A DNA stretch of 64,000 bases from Zerene cesonia. Its lineage: Eukaryota > Arthropoda > Insecta > Lepidoptera > Pieridae. Position numbers and translations under genes: made by a program. Location of the stretch: NCBI RefSeq assembly GCF_012273895.1, contig NC_052109.1, positions 6,400,432 through 6,464,431 on the forward strand, read 5' to 3'. Positions 48,801-61,300 of this stretch are shown in pieces. Positions within the stretch are counted from its first letter, which is position 1. Every line of letters starts with the position of its first letter. The notes under the pieces were generated by a model. The model searched no databases and was not told the DNA's origin. It saw only the letters and a program-made list of their open reading frames with translations.

Positions 48801-49396
48801 GTTTCGAACACATTACAGCGAGTGTGGTCACGGGGAGACTGACATTATATTATAATGAATAAATCGCGTTTAAAATCCGTTAAAAAGTTTTTAATTTCTA
48901 AATGTATAATACTCGCGTAAAATCAAACACAAGAAAATACTATATTAAAACACAGTTAATAGTATTTAATTATTATATTTAATTTTGTTATTTTTGTTAC
49001 GATTTCATTTATAAAGTAGTCGTCTTATACATCATTATTCATTTAAAAAAAACATCTAATTCGAGTGGCGAGTAACACAGGACATTTTTTTTTCTCGGAC
49101 GAACCCTGGCGAAGCCGGAATAAGCGGCTAAATGAATATGTTGTTAAAATTAATTAAATAACGGTTTTCGTATTCATTCTATATTAAATTTACTATGAAT
49201 TATCCCGAAAATTAGATTGTGTATACAGGTTTCAAGTAAATATTTACATTAAAATTATTACTTACTTGTACTGATATTCTGCTTGAATGGGATACCCACG
49301 TCGAGAATAATCGACTGGAATAATTGTAATATAATTACCACTATTTTGTACATTAGGGCTTTCTCCGTAAGTCCCCATATCTGATTGGTGTTCCAT
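42873..49396 (-). CDS. FRMD8: FERM domain-containing protein 8 (bili-like)
   Basis: FRMD8 is a FERM adaptor: in mammals it binds and stabilises iRhom/ADAM17 complexes, and fly bili is linked to Wnt receptor signalling. Eleven exons in minus-strand order: 49396-49266, 48737-48523, 48043-47918, 47646-47407, 46833-46668, 45954-45793, 45507-45322, 44864-44735, 44192-44052, 43889-43772, 43057-42873 (TAA), giving 599 residues. Residues 1 to about 170 are a Ser/Thr-rich, probably disordered extension. The FERM region follows (about 175-515), with family hallmarks FALWMCSPLL, EIQLKPHHCPW, RNVFFPKH, IQELLYEEA, QLGPYDPH, LPTYGAAFFQG, TVLLGL..EELSWD and VFSKQAVMMDTLIEHF. A basic, Ser/Pro-rich tail ends the protein. 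It is longer than human FRMD8 (about 464) because of the N-terminus. The donor of exon 2 and acceptor of exon 3 (48523/48043) are the least certain; other junctions are clear. An AATAAA signal (minus) lies 58 bp past the stop. Confidence 0.92.
43080..43345 (-). mobile_element. SINE-like element, family D, in the last FRMD8 intron
   Basis: Reads GGTGGGTCGCCTGATGGTAA and ACCACCGCCCATGAACATTT on the plus strand, so it is reversed relative to the copy at 20939. It continues into GGGTCTCCGGCTCCCCCACT and AACGAAACACAGTAGCATGC, sequence typical of lepidopteran SINEs. It starts only about 22 bp from the last FRMD8 acceptor. Confidence 0.65.
46396..46596 (-). mobile_element. tRNA-derived SINE in FRMD8 intron
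   Basis: On the minus strand the head shows an A-box-like TTGGTTAACGCGTGAG (46575-46591 region) and a clear B box GGGTTCGATTCCG (46540-46551), spaced as in a tRNA. The body follows with TCTCGGTCTGGCAGGACACA, CTTGTCC and GGGGACACGGGACTTCAC. It is in the same orientation as FRMD8. It is not a functional tRNA because no closed acceptor stem can be drawn. Confidence 0.75.
46985..47110 (+). mobile_element. Diverged family G Helitron-like copy in FRMD8 intron
   Basis: A TTTTCACACAAAAGCAGCTG motif, CCACATAGGCTGAT and a GCGAACAGCTAG end resemble the copy at 63757. It is antisense to FRMD8. Confidence 0.45.
47140..47320 (-). mobile_element. Helitron-like element, family H, in FRMD8 intron
   Basis: Contains TCCCGTGGGATTTCCGGGAT and a CAAATTTTCAGCCAAATCGG core in reverse. 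This type is also seen in forward orientation near 21400-21540 and 22880-23055. Ends are poorly defined. Confidence 0.4.
48791..48932. mobile_element. Composite repeat fragment in FRMD8 intron
   Basis: A first module (TTAACCCGACGTTTCG to GTGGTCACGGGGAGACT) is followed by a second (AATGAATAAATCGCG to ATAATACTCGCGTAAAATC). The second module also occurs at 3003-3080 and 19225-19320. It could be a retroposon 3' region; the family is not assigned. Confidence 0.5.
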
Positions 49397-50133
49397 TTAT
49401 ATATTATTTTTGTAATAAATTTACAAACCTCATATCATAATACCAAAACATAGGTAGGTACTTACTAGTGAATTATTGATTTCGCGCCATCGTCGTGATT
49501 GCCAGTCATCAGATTCAATAATAAATATTTTTAGTCACAAACTCACAAAATTATTATATATATTTAAGCTGAACTAAAAACTTTCAAATAAATTAAAAAT
49601 GTAAAATTTTAGAACAGAACTGGGAAATAGGGGGATTTATTCGTTAGACACTTAAAAGTTAAAATATCAATGTCATGTCCCTAAGCAATCTGTGCCTTTA
49701 ATGTGACATCTTGTTAACATTCAACTGTCATTTGGCCAATCTGATGTCATGGAGTTTTGTGTTTACGTTTTGCGAACGGAAGCAGCTGTTCTCGTTTATA
49801 ATTTTTCAGTATGTGAATGTGATATATAAAACATTTTTAACATTCCTCTTTCCTAGAATATAGATAATTAGAAAATTTACGAACTTTTCGGTAGTGTACT
49901 AAATTTAATTTAGAAGAGGTAATGAACTTTACATGAAAATTTATCGTACCAAGTATAATATTGCATGAGTAGTATCTTTTATGTATCTAACACAAGATAA
50001 TTATTATTTATCGCCTAATTAACACAAATAATATTAGCTTGAAATAAAACATTCAGATTTTTACACGATTTATATAATTTACGTAGTCAAAACAAATATT
50101 TTCTTTAAGGGTAGGTTCTCATATATACATCTA
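49397..50133. promoter_or_regulatory. Divergent promoter interval FRMD8 / SAYSD1
   Basis: This interval separates two start codons that face away from each other, so it must contain both 5' untranslated regions and probably a shared bidirectional promoter. It is AT-rich, with one less AT-rich patch around 49740-49800 that includes a CAGCTG E-box. I see no clear TATA box. Transcription start sites cannot be placed from sequence alone. Confidence 0.6.
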
Positions 50134-50783
50134 ATGGAGGCGAAATTGAAAGAATATAGAGCGTTAAGACGACGTCAACAGTTTGTTGATAATATAAAAC
50201 AAAAATTGGAACATTCTAAAGAGAAAATTGTTAATTTTTTAGTTCCTAAGCCAAATATGGGAGAACGAAATGAAGAAGAGGTTGTTTTGGTAAAGTGCAT
50301 CTCCCTTAATGTTTTATATAAATCATTTTTCTATTTGTGATTAACCTCAGATTTTTCTTATAAAGTGCATGTATAACCTGTTATTTATTATTTTAGTTGG
50401 AAAATGAAGAAGATACATCAATAAACAACACAAAAGCATTATTAGAAGAATCTGTTGATTTAACATCTGAAGTCAGTGAAGTTGAATCTATTGAAGAGAA
50501 CCAAGAATCCTGGCGATATTGTATGATCAAATGGACAATATATGCAATTATCTGGTTGACACTATTCATTTACTTCTTGAAACTGCAATTTGGTGCTGTT
50601 TTCTTTGTAATATCAGTTCTCATTGGCATTTGCCTTAACACAAGCACAAGGCCAAAGAAAAGGGGTGAAGTGTCTGCATATAGTGTATTTAATAAAAACT
50701 GTGTCAGCATAGATGGTACGCTAAAAGCGGAACAGTTTGAAAAAGAAATAAGATATGGCGCGGGTAGTGTAAGAACATTTTAA
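50134..50783 (+). CDS. SAYSD1: SAYSvFN domain-containing protein 1
   Basis: Two exons, 50134-50289 and 50397-50783 (TAA), encode 180 residues, close to the usual length of about 183. Residues 1-52 are basic and helical (KLKEYRALRRRQQFVDNIKQ), followed by an acidic linker rich in Glu. A hydrophobic hairpin covers roughly residues 127-159 (WTIYAIIWLTLFIYF, then VFFVISVLIGICL). The diagnostic C-terminal block contains SAYSVFN, SIDGTLKAEQFEKEIRYG. The family protein sits in the ER membrane at the Sec61 translocon and has been reported to recognise UFM1-modified ribosomes in quality control of stalled secretory chains; that role is carried over from the family. The ATG is the first in frame after a long AT-rich leader. 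It is transcribed divergently from FRMD8, and AATAAA lies at 50810. Confidence 0.95.
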
Positions 50784-50809
50784 ATGTGTTATTATAGGCT
50801 GATGTATGT

Positions 50810-50815
50810 AATAAA
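50810..50815 (+). terminator. Poly(A) signal of SAYSD1
   Basis: AATAAA on the plus strand, 27 bp after the SAYSD1 stop. A T-rich stretch follows. A slightly later signal could also be used. Confidence 0.65.
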
Positions 50816-50987
50816 CTAAGACAAAACTAAGACTTTAATGAAATAGTTTTATTACAGCAATTTATGTTGAATACAAGTTTGTTTAGATAATTTCAGTAAG
50901 TGATATTTTGTATGCTGAAAAATAATTGCCTTTTGAAGTGTTGAAACTTAAGTTTCAGTATCACTTTCAAATCAGATTTGCTTTTAA

Positions 50988-51141
50988 TCTATATGTATAT
51001 ATAAAATTCTTGTGTCACAACGGCTGGAATATTCATGAAATTTTGTGTGCATATCGGGTAGGTCTGAGAATCAGCCAACAACTAATTTTTAACATCCCTA
51101 AATTATGAGTAAGGCAGAACAGCGTTTGTTGGGTCAGCTAG
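50988..51141 (+). mobile_element. Family B Helitron-like copy
   Basis: TCTATATGTATATATAAAAT start, GGTAGGTCTGAGAATCAGCC core, AAGGCAGAACAGCGTTTG and GGGTCAGCTAG|T end. It lacks the middle segment found in the copy at 60494. It lies 170 bp past the SAYSD1 poly(A) signal. Confidence 0.7.
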
Positions 51142-52139
51142 TGTCAATATAAATGAGGAAGTTATGTCAAATTCTTCTTACCAAATTAAATCAATGTTTT
51201 GACTACCACACTATGTACCTACCTATAAGTTTTAACTTATTATAATTTATTTCATACTGTATAATTTATAAGATTTGTATTTATATGAAGCATTAAATGT
51301 TTTTCTAAATAAAACATGACATCACTTAATTTTTGGTTTTAATCATCACATAAAACAAATAGACAAAATCTCAATATCATATACACAACATAGTTTAATA
51401 AACACTTCTAATACTTAATCTATTGGCAGAGTATATACATCACAATGCTTAGGTGATTGGATTTACGTAATTTTTTGTCTAATAACAAATTCTTTATAAA
51501 ATACAGGAAAGTGTTATGCATATTGGTATTTAGTATATTTTCCAATAGGAGAGCTCTATAGTTTTATTTCAACAAATTTTTATATCAAGCCTGACAAGGA
51601 TATTCATGAATGGCATACACTGTGGGTCTAAGCAACTCATGCTAACAAATTCTGTAAATTATGATAGGAGTGGCAGTTACCTGCATGCCCGACTCTTCGT
51701 ACTGGAGATTAAATATTTTGAATTTATAAATTCATGAGTATTTGAGAGCGACTACTATCTTATGTTGACAGCAGTTGAAGTGGACTTTTCGTGTTACACA
51801 TTAAGAATCTCACATTTCCATCCAGCCTTTTGACATTCTTGATATCTCACGGCTGAAATTTATTTGCTACTAATTTATAGGAGAATGAAATTGCTAAAGG
51901 TATTACCAAAAATGCTCACAAATTCGAAGTCTCCTCACCATAGTACCGTTTCCTAAACTCTGGCACATCTATTAAAAAGCTTAATATATTTAGCAATGTG
52001 TTTAAAAATAGTCCCAATTAAATTGAAAGCAAAGTTTTATATATTTATCAACGTGTTTAAAAGTAATCCCTAATACCGTTCTTCTCCTTTTCTCTTTTTC
52101 TCCTGCTAAAATAGTGAAATGCCTTTACATATATAAATA

Positions 52140-52354
52140 CTAGCAAACCCGGCGAACTCCGATTCGCCACCAGATGGCTGTATGTGAAAAATGATTTTCC
52201 CGCTTTTATGTTGAAATTTTTCCTAAATGTTCTTGACTATAAACCTCACAGAGCTCGAGACCTTTCCAACTAATGCAAAACCATGGAAATCGGTTCGTGC
52301 GTTCTGGAGTTATAGCGTCAGGAAGGAAAACCCGACTTATTTTTATATAGTAGA
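52140..52354 (-). mobile_element. Family C Helitron, non-autonomous, complete
   Basis: Same family as 20597-20800 in the opposite orientation. The hairpin is kept by compatible loop change (GGCGAA-TCGGAG-TTCGCC), with CTAG and TC ends and A/T flanks. It lies downstream of SAYSD1 and PGAP6. Confidence 0.85.
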
Positions 52355-55162
52355 TAAAATGACTTGCCTCGGCCCTCGAGTGGGTTATCAAAATTGCAAA
52401 TGTAATTGCCTAATATCAATAACAATAAAAAAATCCACCAAGTAAAAAGGATGAAAACATACACTTATCTTTTCCAAATTAAATGCATATTCATAACCGA
52501 CTGGCAGAATATAAAATTTTATATTTTATTCACAGTTTTGAATAATAAGGTAGGTACACCATTAACATAACGATTGACAAACATACAACAATTATCTATA
52601 GATAATCACAAACGATAACAGAATAATTATTGTATAAAATCCAACAATACAACAACGTTTTAGTCACATCCGTTACATCCATTACATTGTTATGTAAGGT
52701 TGGTTAAAAAGATTTAATTTTCTAATTACAAAGTCTGCATATATTTCCAAAAACTTTTAGGGCTGATGGCAGCCAATGTCATTTCATATTATACAACCAA
52801 CCTCAAAGAATTTACCTGTATTGTAATATTAGTTGACGCTTTTAGCTTCCTTTTTTTAACGTGTCATTCAAATTACATATTTAGCATTGAGTATGTATTT
52901 AAAGCGATGGGGGAGGCATATCATTGTTAAACATAAAAGTAGCTAAGATTGTGCATAAATAATTTGAATACATATGAATAATGTTTAAAGGAAACGATTC
53001 AAAGGCTACAAATTGTTCGGCGCTACACATTCAATTAAAACACAAGTAAACATTAAAAAACACTAAATTTGAGCAAAGGAATTAAACGGAATGTAACAAA
53101 ATTAGTATGAACTAAACCAGTATGAATTGTACACTTATAAAAAAACTAGGGTACAAAATAAAAGCACAGCTAGACTGTGCTGAAGTTGAAATAACAGATA
53201 AAGAAAAGCATATGTAACGGAATGTTGGTATTATTTTATTCTTAAGAAATAATTTTTATTAGTATAATCTAATGATCATTTTATATAATGATTAACAAGC
53301 TTCGTCATACGTCATGTATATTATAGTTATTAATTTTTATCACAGAATTAAAATAGATATTGTATAATGCGTGAATACTTAACATAATTTCTATGAAAAA
53401 TTGTACTGTAAATATACTTTTGCAAAAATAATCACAATAAAATGTATCAGTATGATAAATTTTTTTCTCTTATATTTAGAATAACCTACATTACCTACAG
53501 CTATTTACAATGGCACACACATTATTTTACGAAGGCGGGTAAATGACACAGCCCATAAAATGAAAAATTGATTAAAACAGTTATAATATCATAGAGGTAA
53601 AGACTAAAGCTTGAGAAATTATGAGTAATCTCCTGATCTGTTAAATCGAAATTACAAATCCTTTTCACCACAGAAAGCCACGTTATCTGTGGGTGTCATA
53701 TGCTATATTTTATTTCGTTTTTATCCCGGGCAAGAAATGCGATGCCCGGGCGAGCAGCTACACACAATCAAGTCAAATTATAATTAATTCCCGCCTTCGT
53801 AAAATCTAAATTTTTCGCATCGTATTTATTTAAAGAAATATTTGACGTTTACTTAAAACTATAGACCTAACGTGACAAAAATTGTTCTCATTCTTCTGCC
53901 ATATTAAATCATTCTTTCAATATAACCCTCAATTATTCATTAATTAATTTCCTTCCTATTAGTAATCTATATATTACACATACATATGTCATTACTAATG
54001 AAATTGAACACTATAAGGCACCCGAGTGGACATACGTTTTTAGTCAATAGGTTGTATGTAAAAAAATAATATAAACTATGTAGATTAACACATCTCCAAA
54101 ATTTTTATTATTTATTGCCCTGAAATTCGCAAGAGTTTATCACCTGTGCTTGTATTCATTGAAAAGATTTATTGAGAAAGTTAATACTTATATTATCTTA
54201 CACCTCTATTATCATATAGGCTCAAAAGTAAATTTAGTATCCCCTATATCCCTAATTTTGGAAGGACCTGACAGATTAGAAAAAAAAAAAATTTAAAGAT
54301 AACAAAAGTTGAAAGCAACACCTGAATTCCTATAACTTGTCATGTAAAAAACAAGCATCCCTTATAAGGGACATAAGGGACATTTAAAGTGGGTTAAAAC
54401 CTTTTTCACCTAGAATTAACCTTGATGCACGATGCATACACCAAAACCAGCTCGATTAAATAATATCAAGGTTTAAAATGCAATAACTGGTTTAGCTAAA
54501 AAGATATGACACGATCAGGAAATAATTTTAAATATTATGTCAATACTAAGCTTATACTACTTAAATAGTTTTGTAATTATAATAATAAAAACTTAAACAC
54601 ATTAGCTTAGTGTTAAATTATCAATGCAATTTTCATTTATAAATGCAATTATGGAACGAGAATGGATTTAAACATTTGTCAAGATAAAAAAGCAGAAATA
54701 AATTAAATCTTACCTCTATGAGTTTAAAAGCGAATATTCTTTGTACTACGCTAATTAATAAAACCTTCTGAATGCACTTAAATAAGTTTTGAACTTTAAC
54801 CAAATAAAGAGTATAAAGAATACACATACATACATACATATATAGATTTGGGTGTATTATGAAAAAAACATTGTACTTTTCATGACTTATGAATTACAAA
54901 TTTATAAAACTGTCGAAATTTCACGAATTTCACTGATAATACGACATTGTTTGATTTTTTACATTGAACGGTATTTTTGACTAGGTTCAGCAAAACAAAG
55001 AACAAAAGCTTCGTCAGCAATTATTTTCTCATATTGAGAAGCAAAATATTTACAAATACTATTTTTACAAATGGCAATAAAGTCTTATAACTCCGACGGT
55101 TTATTCATTTGTGAGATGGCTGACTTGGTGTTTTTCATTATCTACACACCAAACTATACATT
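52355..55162. other. Intergenic DNA between SAYSD1 and PGAP6 3' sides
   Basis: About 2.8 kb of AT-rich DNA with many poly-A/T runs and no exon, RNA gene or repeat family that I recognise. It may include alternative PGAP6 3' untranslated sequence. Confidence 0.5.
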
Positions 55163-55168
55163 TTTATT
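55163..55168 (-). terminator. Possible poly(A) signal of PGAP6
   Basis: AATAAA on the minus strand about 200 bp past the PGAP6 stop; another lies at 55100-55105. Either would give a short 3' untranslated region. AT-rich sequence makes chance matches common. Confidence 0.35.
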
Positions 55169-55363
55169 CATTGATTTGAATGCTTACTTTTGTAGTTATG
55201 TGAAGCTTCTATTCTTAATATAAAATGTACAAAAACTTTCAATTACGCTTAAATCACTTACTACTTACGCTACGTTTTAACATTACAACAATTTTTATAA
55301 GGATATTTATACTGTGATTGTCATTGTCTGATGTCACACATGTATAAAACCAAACGTTAAACG

Positions 55364-58300
55364 CTATTGAGTGTGCGATCTCTTAAATACATTACTCAAT
55401 GGAGTCCAGCAGAAACCGGCGACCGGTACGAACGGGTTGACATCGGTTCTTTTCGCGTCTGGCAACAAAAACACGACGCTCACAGCTATGATCGCGTGCC
55501 ATAGAGAATGCACTATCTTATAATTTTGTTCAGTTTGTAAAAACGCGTAACAAATCAAACCGACGGTCACCAAAACCACACCGAACGGCAGATACTTGGT
55601 GTAGTACGATCTGGGGTACCTCATGCACTTAATTTTCCCATAGTCCACGTACCACGACAGCAGTAGTACAAACACGCCCACCGCCACTGGAAGTAGGAAG
55701 GCCACGAACGAATGCATATTCCAGGTGGTCAATAGAGCTATGACGATAGCCCCGATCAATTGGAGAAAGGACCTCAATTTGTCGCCAATTATGCTCATTG
55801 CGAGGAGGGTAACCCAGAACGACATGAGGCCACAGTAGAAGTCCCCAAATTGCAGGATGTTACCCCTCGTAATGCAATAGGCAACTTGGGCTGGAGCGTC
55901 GCACGCGTGGTAGAAACTCGAAAAGAACATGGTGAATGCGTACATCATTGCCTCGGTGAAATAATACCGAATGCTAGCGACGTAAATGGAGAAGAGAAAG
56001 AGTAAATTGCTAAGAGTAAGAAGTAGGACGGACACGAGCATGTACCCCTTGCTGTCCATTCTCGATGCGTCTGAGCAGTCCCAACCTGAAACAGTGTTTT
56101 GTTCTATAAACACACGATTTCACCGACAAAACAAACGATGTTTTAATTGCGTCCAATATTAATAAAACAAAACTGAAGAGTTTGTTGGAATGCGTTAATC
56201 GCAAGAACTACTCGCTCTAATTGAAAAAGAAAAATAGTTTTGAACAAGTCCATTTATCGACGAAAGCTAGAGACTACTTGACGGGTGAAACCGCGGGGCA
56301 AAGCTAGTACAATATGATACGCTGAATAAAATGTCTATGTATTTATATAAACATCGTTTATTTTGTTGGTGAAATTCGTGCCATATATATGTATATGAAC
56401 ACTTAACTTTGTTATATTTTGGGAACATATGAAATTTTCACTGAAGTTAATCAATTCCTGCAAGTTTAATCTTACTAATATTATAAACGAGTATGTTTGC
56501 AAGAATGTATTGATGCTTCTTACTCTTTCACACGATATCCAGAGAACGAATTTTGATGATATTTGGCAGTTATGTAGGTAGCTTATGTACCCGATTAGCA
56601 CATAAGCTATAGAAATATTTGCTTATGCCTGTGAGTTCGTCCATTGTTTTAAATTCCTACGTAAACTTAGCCTTAACTAACCGCCCTTCAAACAGATAGG
56701 TACAGGAAGTCGAACAAGTTTTAGCACGAATTGGGCCAGATCGTACTGAGGAAGTACCACACCTCCACAGAAAAACCGGCCTGAAATTACTATTACATTC
56801 ATATTACATGCTANNNNNNNNNNNNNNNNNNNNNNNNNNNNNNNNNNNNNNNNNNNNNNGTTCATGGACGGTGGTGATCACTAACCATCAGGCGAACCAC
56901 CTGCTAAGTTGACCCCTATAACATAAAAAAAGAAAGTAGTAAAGTAATTGGATTATATGAAGCACCCGACAAAAACCATTTCATTCACAATGCATAGATG
57001 AATAAGCCAAGTATAAAAACACCACTTACTTCCATAACCAGCCGAGCAGGAACAGAAGGACATCACGAGTCCACCGTACGTGTTCAAGCCACATGTCCCA
57101 TGGTTACTGCATCTGTTATTCAAGCAAGAAGTCGAGGATATCGAGAGCACCACCGTAGCGTTGCACTCCGACTCCCCCTCCCTCGTCGCATTCGAGAACG
57201 TACTAGACTCCACGTCCACGCTCTCGGATGTGTGCACGTAATACTTCGTCCCATTGTCCGAAGTCCTACATGGACAGACCACCTTGTCGCAAAACAATCG
57301 GAACGTCAAGTACCACGTCCCACTGTCCGGATACGGGATCAGAACTTTCTCATATATCGAGTCTGAATCGGTACTGTTCAGTACAAATAGCGCGGGTTTC
57401 ACTTTATCGTTGAATTTGCACTCTCCGGACTCCAATGGTACACTTGGATGACCAATGTCCATACAAATGACTGTCTTGAAAAACTGATTCTCCTCAGTAA
57501 AGGCGAGAAGAGTGTCCTTCACACGTTCTCTTTTATATCCTACGTAATATTTTAAACTCATTAATAGACTAGCTTCGATTACTAAATTACCGCCGATATC
57601 GATAAAATCGTTAACTTTGAATCTCAACGACTTTATTTCTTGTGATGTAATGTTCACTAAACTAGTTGCGTCTTGTAGATCTGTGGTTGGCAATCCATAG
57701 TCGTACGTGAAAAACCTCCCTTTGTCATCGCGCATAAGGTCCACAATTGTTTGATTGATTTGTTCTTCGAAATCTCTAAGATAGTACGATTCACAATTCG
57801 CTATGTTCGACGTGTTACCGAACGCATAATCGACTTTAACATAATGCCAGGAGCTGGGCGAAGTATTGAAAGTGATGGTTTGTATATTACTCAGTCTTGG
57901 ATCAAAAACACAGTATAAAATAAAATTATCCTTCGAAGGTATAGACAACGGTTGCACTTGGAATGTTATCTGTGAATTATTAACATGAGTATTTACGATA
58001 GTTATATTTAAACTTATTGGGTCTGCATCATCCGTGGCCATACATTTATATAGTGCCGGTATGTTATCGTAGTCTATGGTCAGGGGATTATAGCAGTCAA
58101 TGATTTTGATATTCTCTTCCTTTTTGACTTGAAGATCTGTGTACAGTATTGTATGACAATCTGCAACGAGACCTGTAATAATAAAAATAACAAGATATTA
58201 ATCCTACTAAATATTATAAATGCAAAAGTTTGTAAGGATGTGTGTGTGTGTGTGTTTGTTACTCTTTCACGCAAGAACTACTGAACCGATTGCAATGAAA

Positions 58301-61300
58301 TTTGGTACGTAGATAGCAGGACAACTGGAATAACATATAGGCAACTTTTTATCCCGATATTCCAACAGAATACGGACTTACGCGGGTGAAACCGCGGGGC
58401 GCAGCTAGTATTATAAATGCGAAAGTTTGTAAGGATGTGTGTGTATTTGTTTAATTAAAATGGTTTTGAGAAATATAAGTCGCTTTTGAAGCATTTAAAA
58501 TAATACATAAGACCCCCTCGATCGATCGATAGATTGGAAAAGCTTATTTATTCGAGAATATTATTTAGAAAGAGACACAAACTTTGTTCGTACTGCGGTA
58601 AAGAGGTCTCAGCCAGTATGAACGGAATCCGTGTTAATCTAAATTGCTATAAACTAGTTTCAAGTGGCACCTAGTACCTAACAAGTAGGGTACAGTATAA
58701 GCATTGTAACAATTTTCTTCCGAAGTCTTACTAATTCTTCAAAAAAGGCTCTTAAATTAACTTCATATCTCATAGCAATATTAATGGATTCGGGGTGAAC
58801 AGCAAAAAACTTGTTAAGCTTCATTTGTTAACAAACAGGCCTGAAATAAAGAGGTCAACTTAAAATACGTAGGAACAAGCAATAGACTAATTCATCATCA
58901 CTTTAGCAGCCGAAGCCACTAAGGAGTATTAATAACTCCAAAGATACCCCCAATTGATGTAATTAATCATGAATTACCCCAGACATCTGATTCTCAATTG
59001 AATTCGCGTTTATTTGTCAAATGACGGAATCAACGCGGCTGTGGGCGGGACACCTACGTGAATTGAACCGTGCAACCGTAACGGAAGTGATTACAATCAA
59101 GCCAATATGCGCAACGGGGACAATATAGAGCACGGTGCATACTGATTTAATGCGCACTTGTTGCTTGGGGCCATATGGGTTAAAGGAATTATTTGGTCAC
59201 AGTTGCCAAAGGGTTTTGCATTAAGGCAAGCGCTACCATCGGCCATGAACAATCAGAGCAGTCTTCCGCCTTTGCTAATAAAATGCGAACTATAAAGATC
59301 GGATAAAGAAATGAAATTCATTGATTAGATCTTCTGTGGTGCGTTCCTAGGTGCGGGCTGTCGACATTCGTGTCGAAATTGTTGTCGACTACACACACAG
59401 TTAAATTTACTGACGGATAAATCTGATAAGAGAGGAGTGTTGTGGACGGAAACGGGGTGTACATAAGACACGAGGGGCCCGGAATTGGGTCAAATGCTTA
59501 GTAGAATACTGCATCATGTCATATTATTTAATCAATAATGAAGTTCGTGATTGAACCAGTTAGAGGTAACATATTAGCTGCTGTGTATTATGTTATAAAT
59601 TAATAATTGCAAATTATATATACATGTTTATAATATTAAAAAACCTTCTTTTCACTAAATTCTAGAAAAGGAAAACCGTATTTGTACGTGCTGTATGTAC
59701 CAAAAAACATTTTTTTTTTACAATTTTTCTCTGTTGTGGCTAACCTCTAGAACGTCTCGACTGATTTTGACGGGACTTTCACTGGCATATAGCTGGTGTA
59801 ATAAGGAACACAAGGAATAAAAAACACCAATAGATAAATGCAAGTGAATAAGGGCTCTATATATACATATACCACTTTTAAGTGAATACGTGAAGGCGCG
59901 CGAGCGAAGCCGCAGGGGCAAATTAGTTTAAAATACATAAAACTTATGTATCATAAAAATGTGTGGATAATTTATCGTTCTTTATTAAAAAGATAAGGGG
60001 CCCGCAGAGTGCTTATCGCCACTCATAACTCAGCTACCCAATGCAACTGGCACAATCACAATATAATTTTATTAATATGCTAGCTGACAAACGCCGTTCT
60101 GCCATACCCTTATCGTTTAGGGGTGTGACAATTAGGTGATGGCCGATTCTCAGACCTTCCCGTTATGCACACAAAATTTCATAAGAATCGGTCTTGCTGT
60201 TTCAGTGGAATATGTGAATGAATATTGTGATATGAGAATATTATATATAATATGTGGCCAATTTACAAGTCTTATTATATTATATAGAATCAGTGTACAC
60301 TATGATGCAGGTTAAGGACATAAAAAAATCTTTATGTATCTTATGCTTATCTTAATCAATTTTTGCCGGTGTATCCAATAATTTACATTAAGATAAGATA
60401 ACAACACAGTCATTTAAAATTGCAGAAAAACCAATGCAATAATTCTTATTTTACAGGATTTTTTCCGAGTTTAAAAGAGATACATCTTGCATATCTAATA
60501 TATAAAATTCTCGTGTCACAGTTTTCGTTGCCATACTCCTCCGAAACGGCTTGACCGATTTTGATGAAATTTTTTGTGCTTATCCGGTATCTATGAGAAT
60601 CGGCCAACATCTATTTTTCATACCCCTAAACGATAAGAGTAAGGCAGAACAGCGTTTGCCGGGTGCAGCTAGTATTTTATAATTGAGGTTTTTCTGAATG
60701 TATTTTTAAATTTTATAGTATTTAAATTCAAAGTTTATAGAAACCATACCTTCTTGCTCGACCTTCTGAGTACTTGGATCCTGCCATTTTATATAGACCA
60801 AAGCGTACCAAATATCTGGTTTTGGATTATTTATTATGTAGCTCATATTCTTGCCATTGGACAACAGTTCTATTGTATGCATATCTTCCCTTGCATCTGG
60901 ATCTATGAAGTTTTTCGGAAAATCATAGCCGTCCGGATTGACGGCAGGATATGAACCAGGTTTCAAGTTGATCACTACTTCCTGTGGACTGCATGAACCT
61001 ATAAATCAATTCAATTACATATAAAATACTTCCTGGTCCCATGAAATTATGAATGATCAATCTATATTGATGTAGAAGTTATAAATCGTATAAAAGAAAC
61101 ATTTGTGTTTTAAACTACTGGACTGATTTCAAAAATTCTTTCACCATTTGAAAGCTGCATCGGCACTGAGTGACAAAAACCATACATGACCACAGACCTT
61201 AAAATAAATTATACACATATCATATAATTTATTTTAATACCTGTATTATATTTACTTTGTTTCATTAATTTTAATCAATTGCTTATTGGAGGATGATTAT

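Noticed and set aside
55760..56005. 81-codon plus-strand ORF opposite PGAP6
   Set aside because: It is antisense shadow of the membrane domain exon, with no signature of its own.
56677..56865. 62-codon ORF running through the gap
   Set aside because: It is created by reading through the run of N and part of a SINE.
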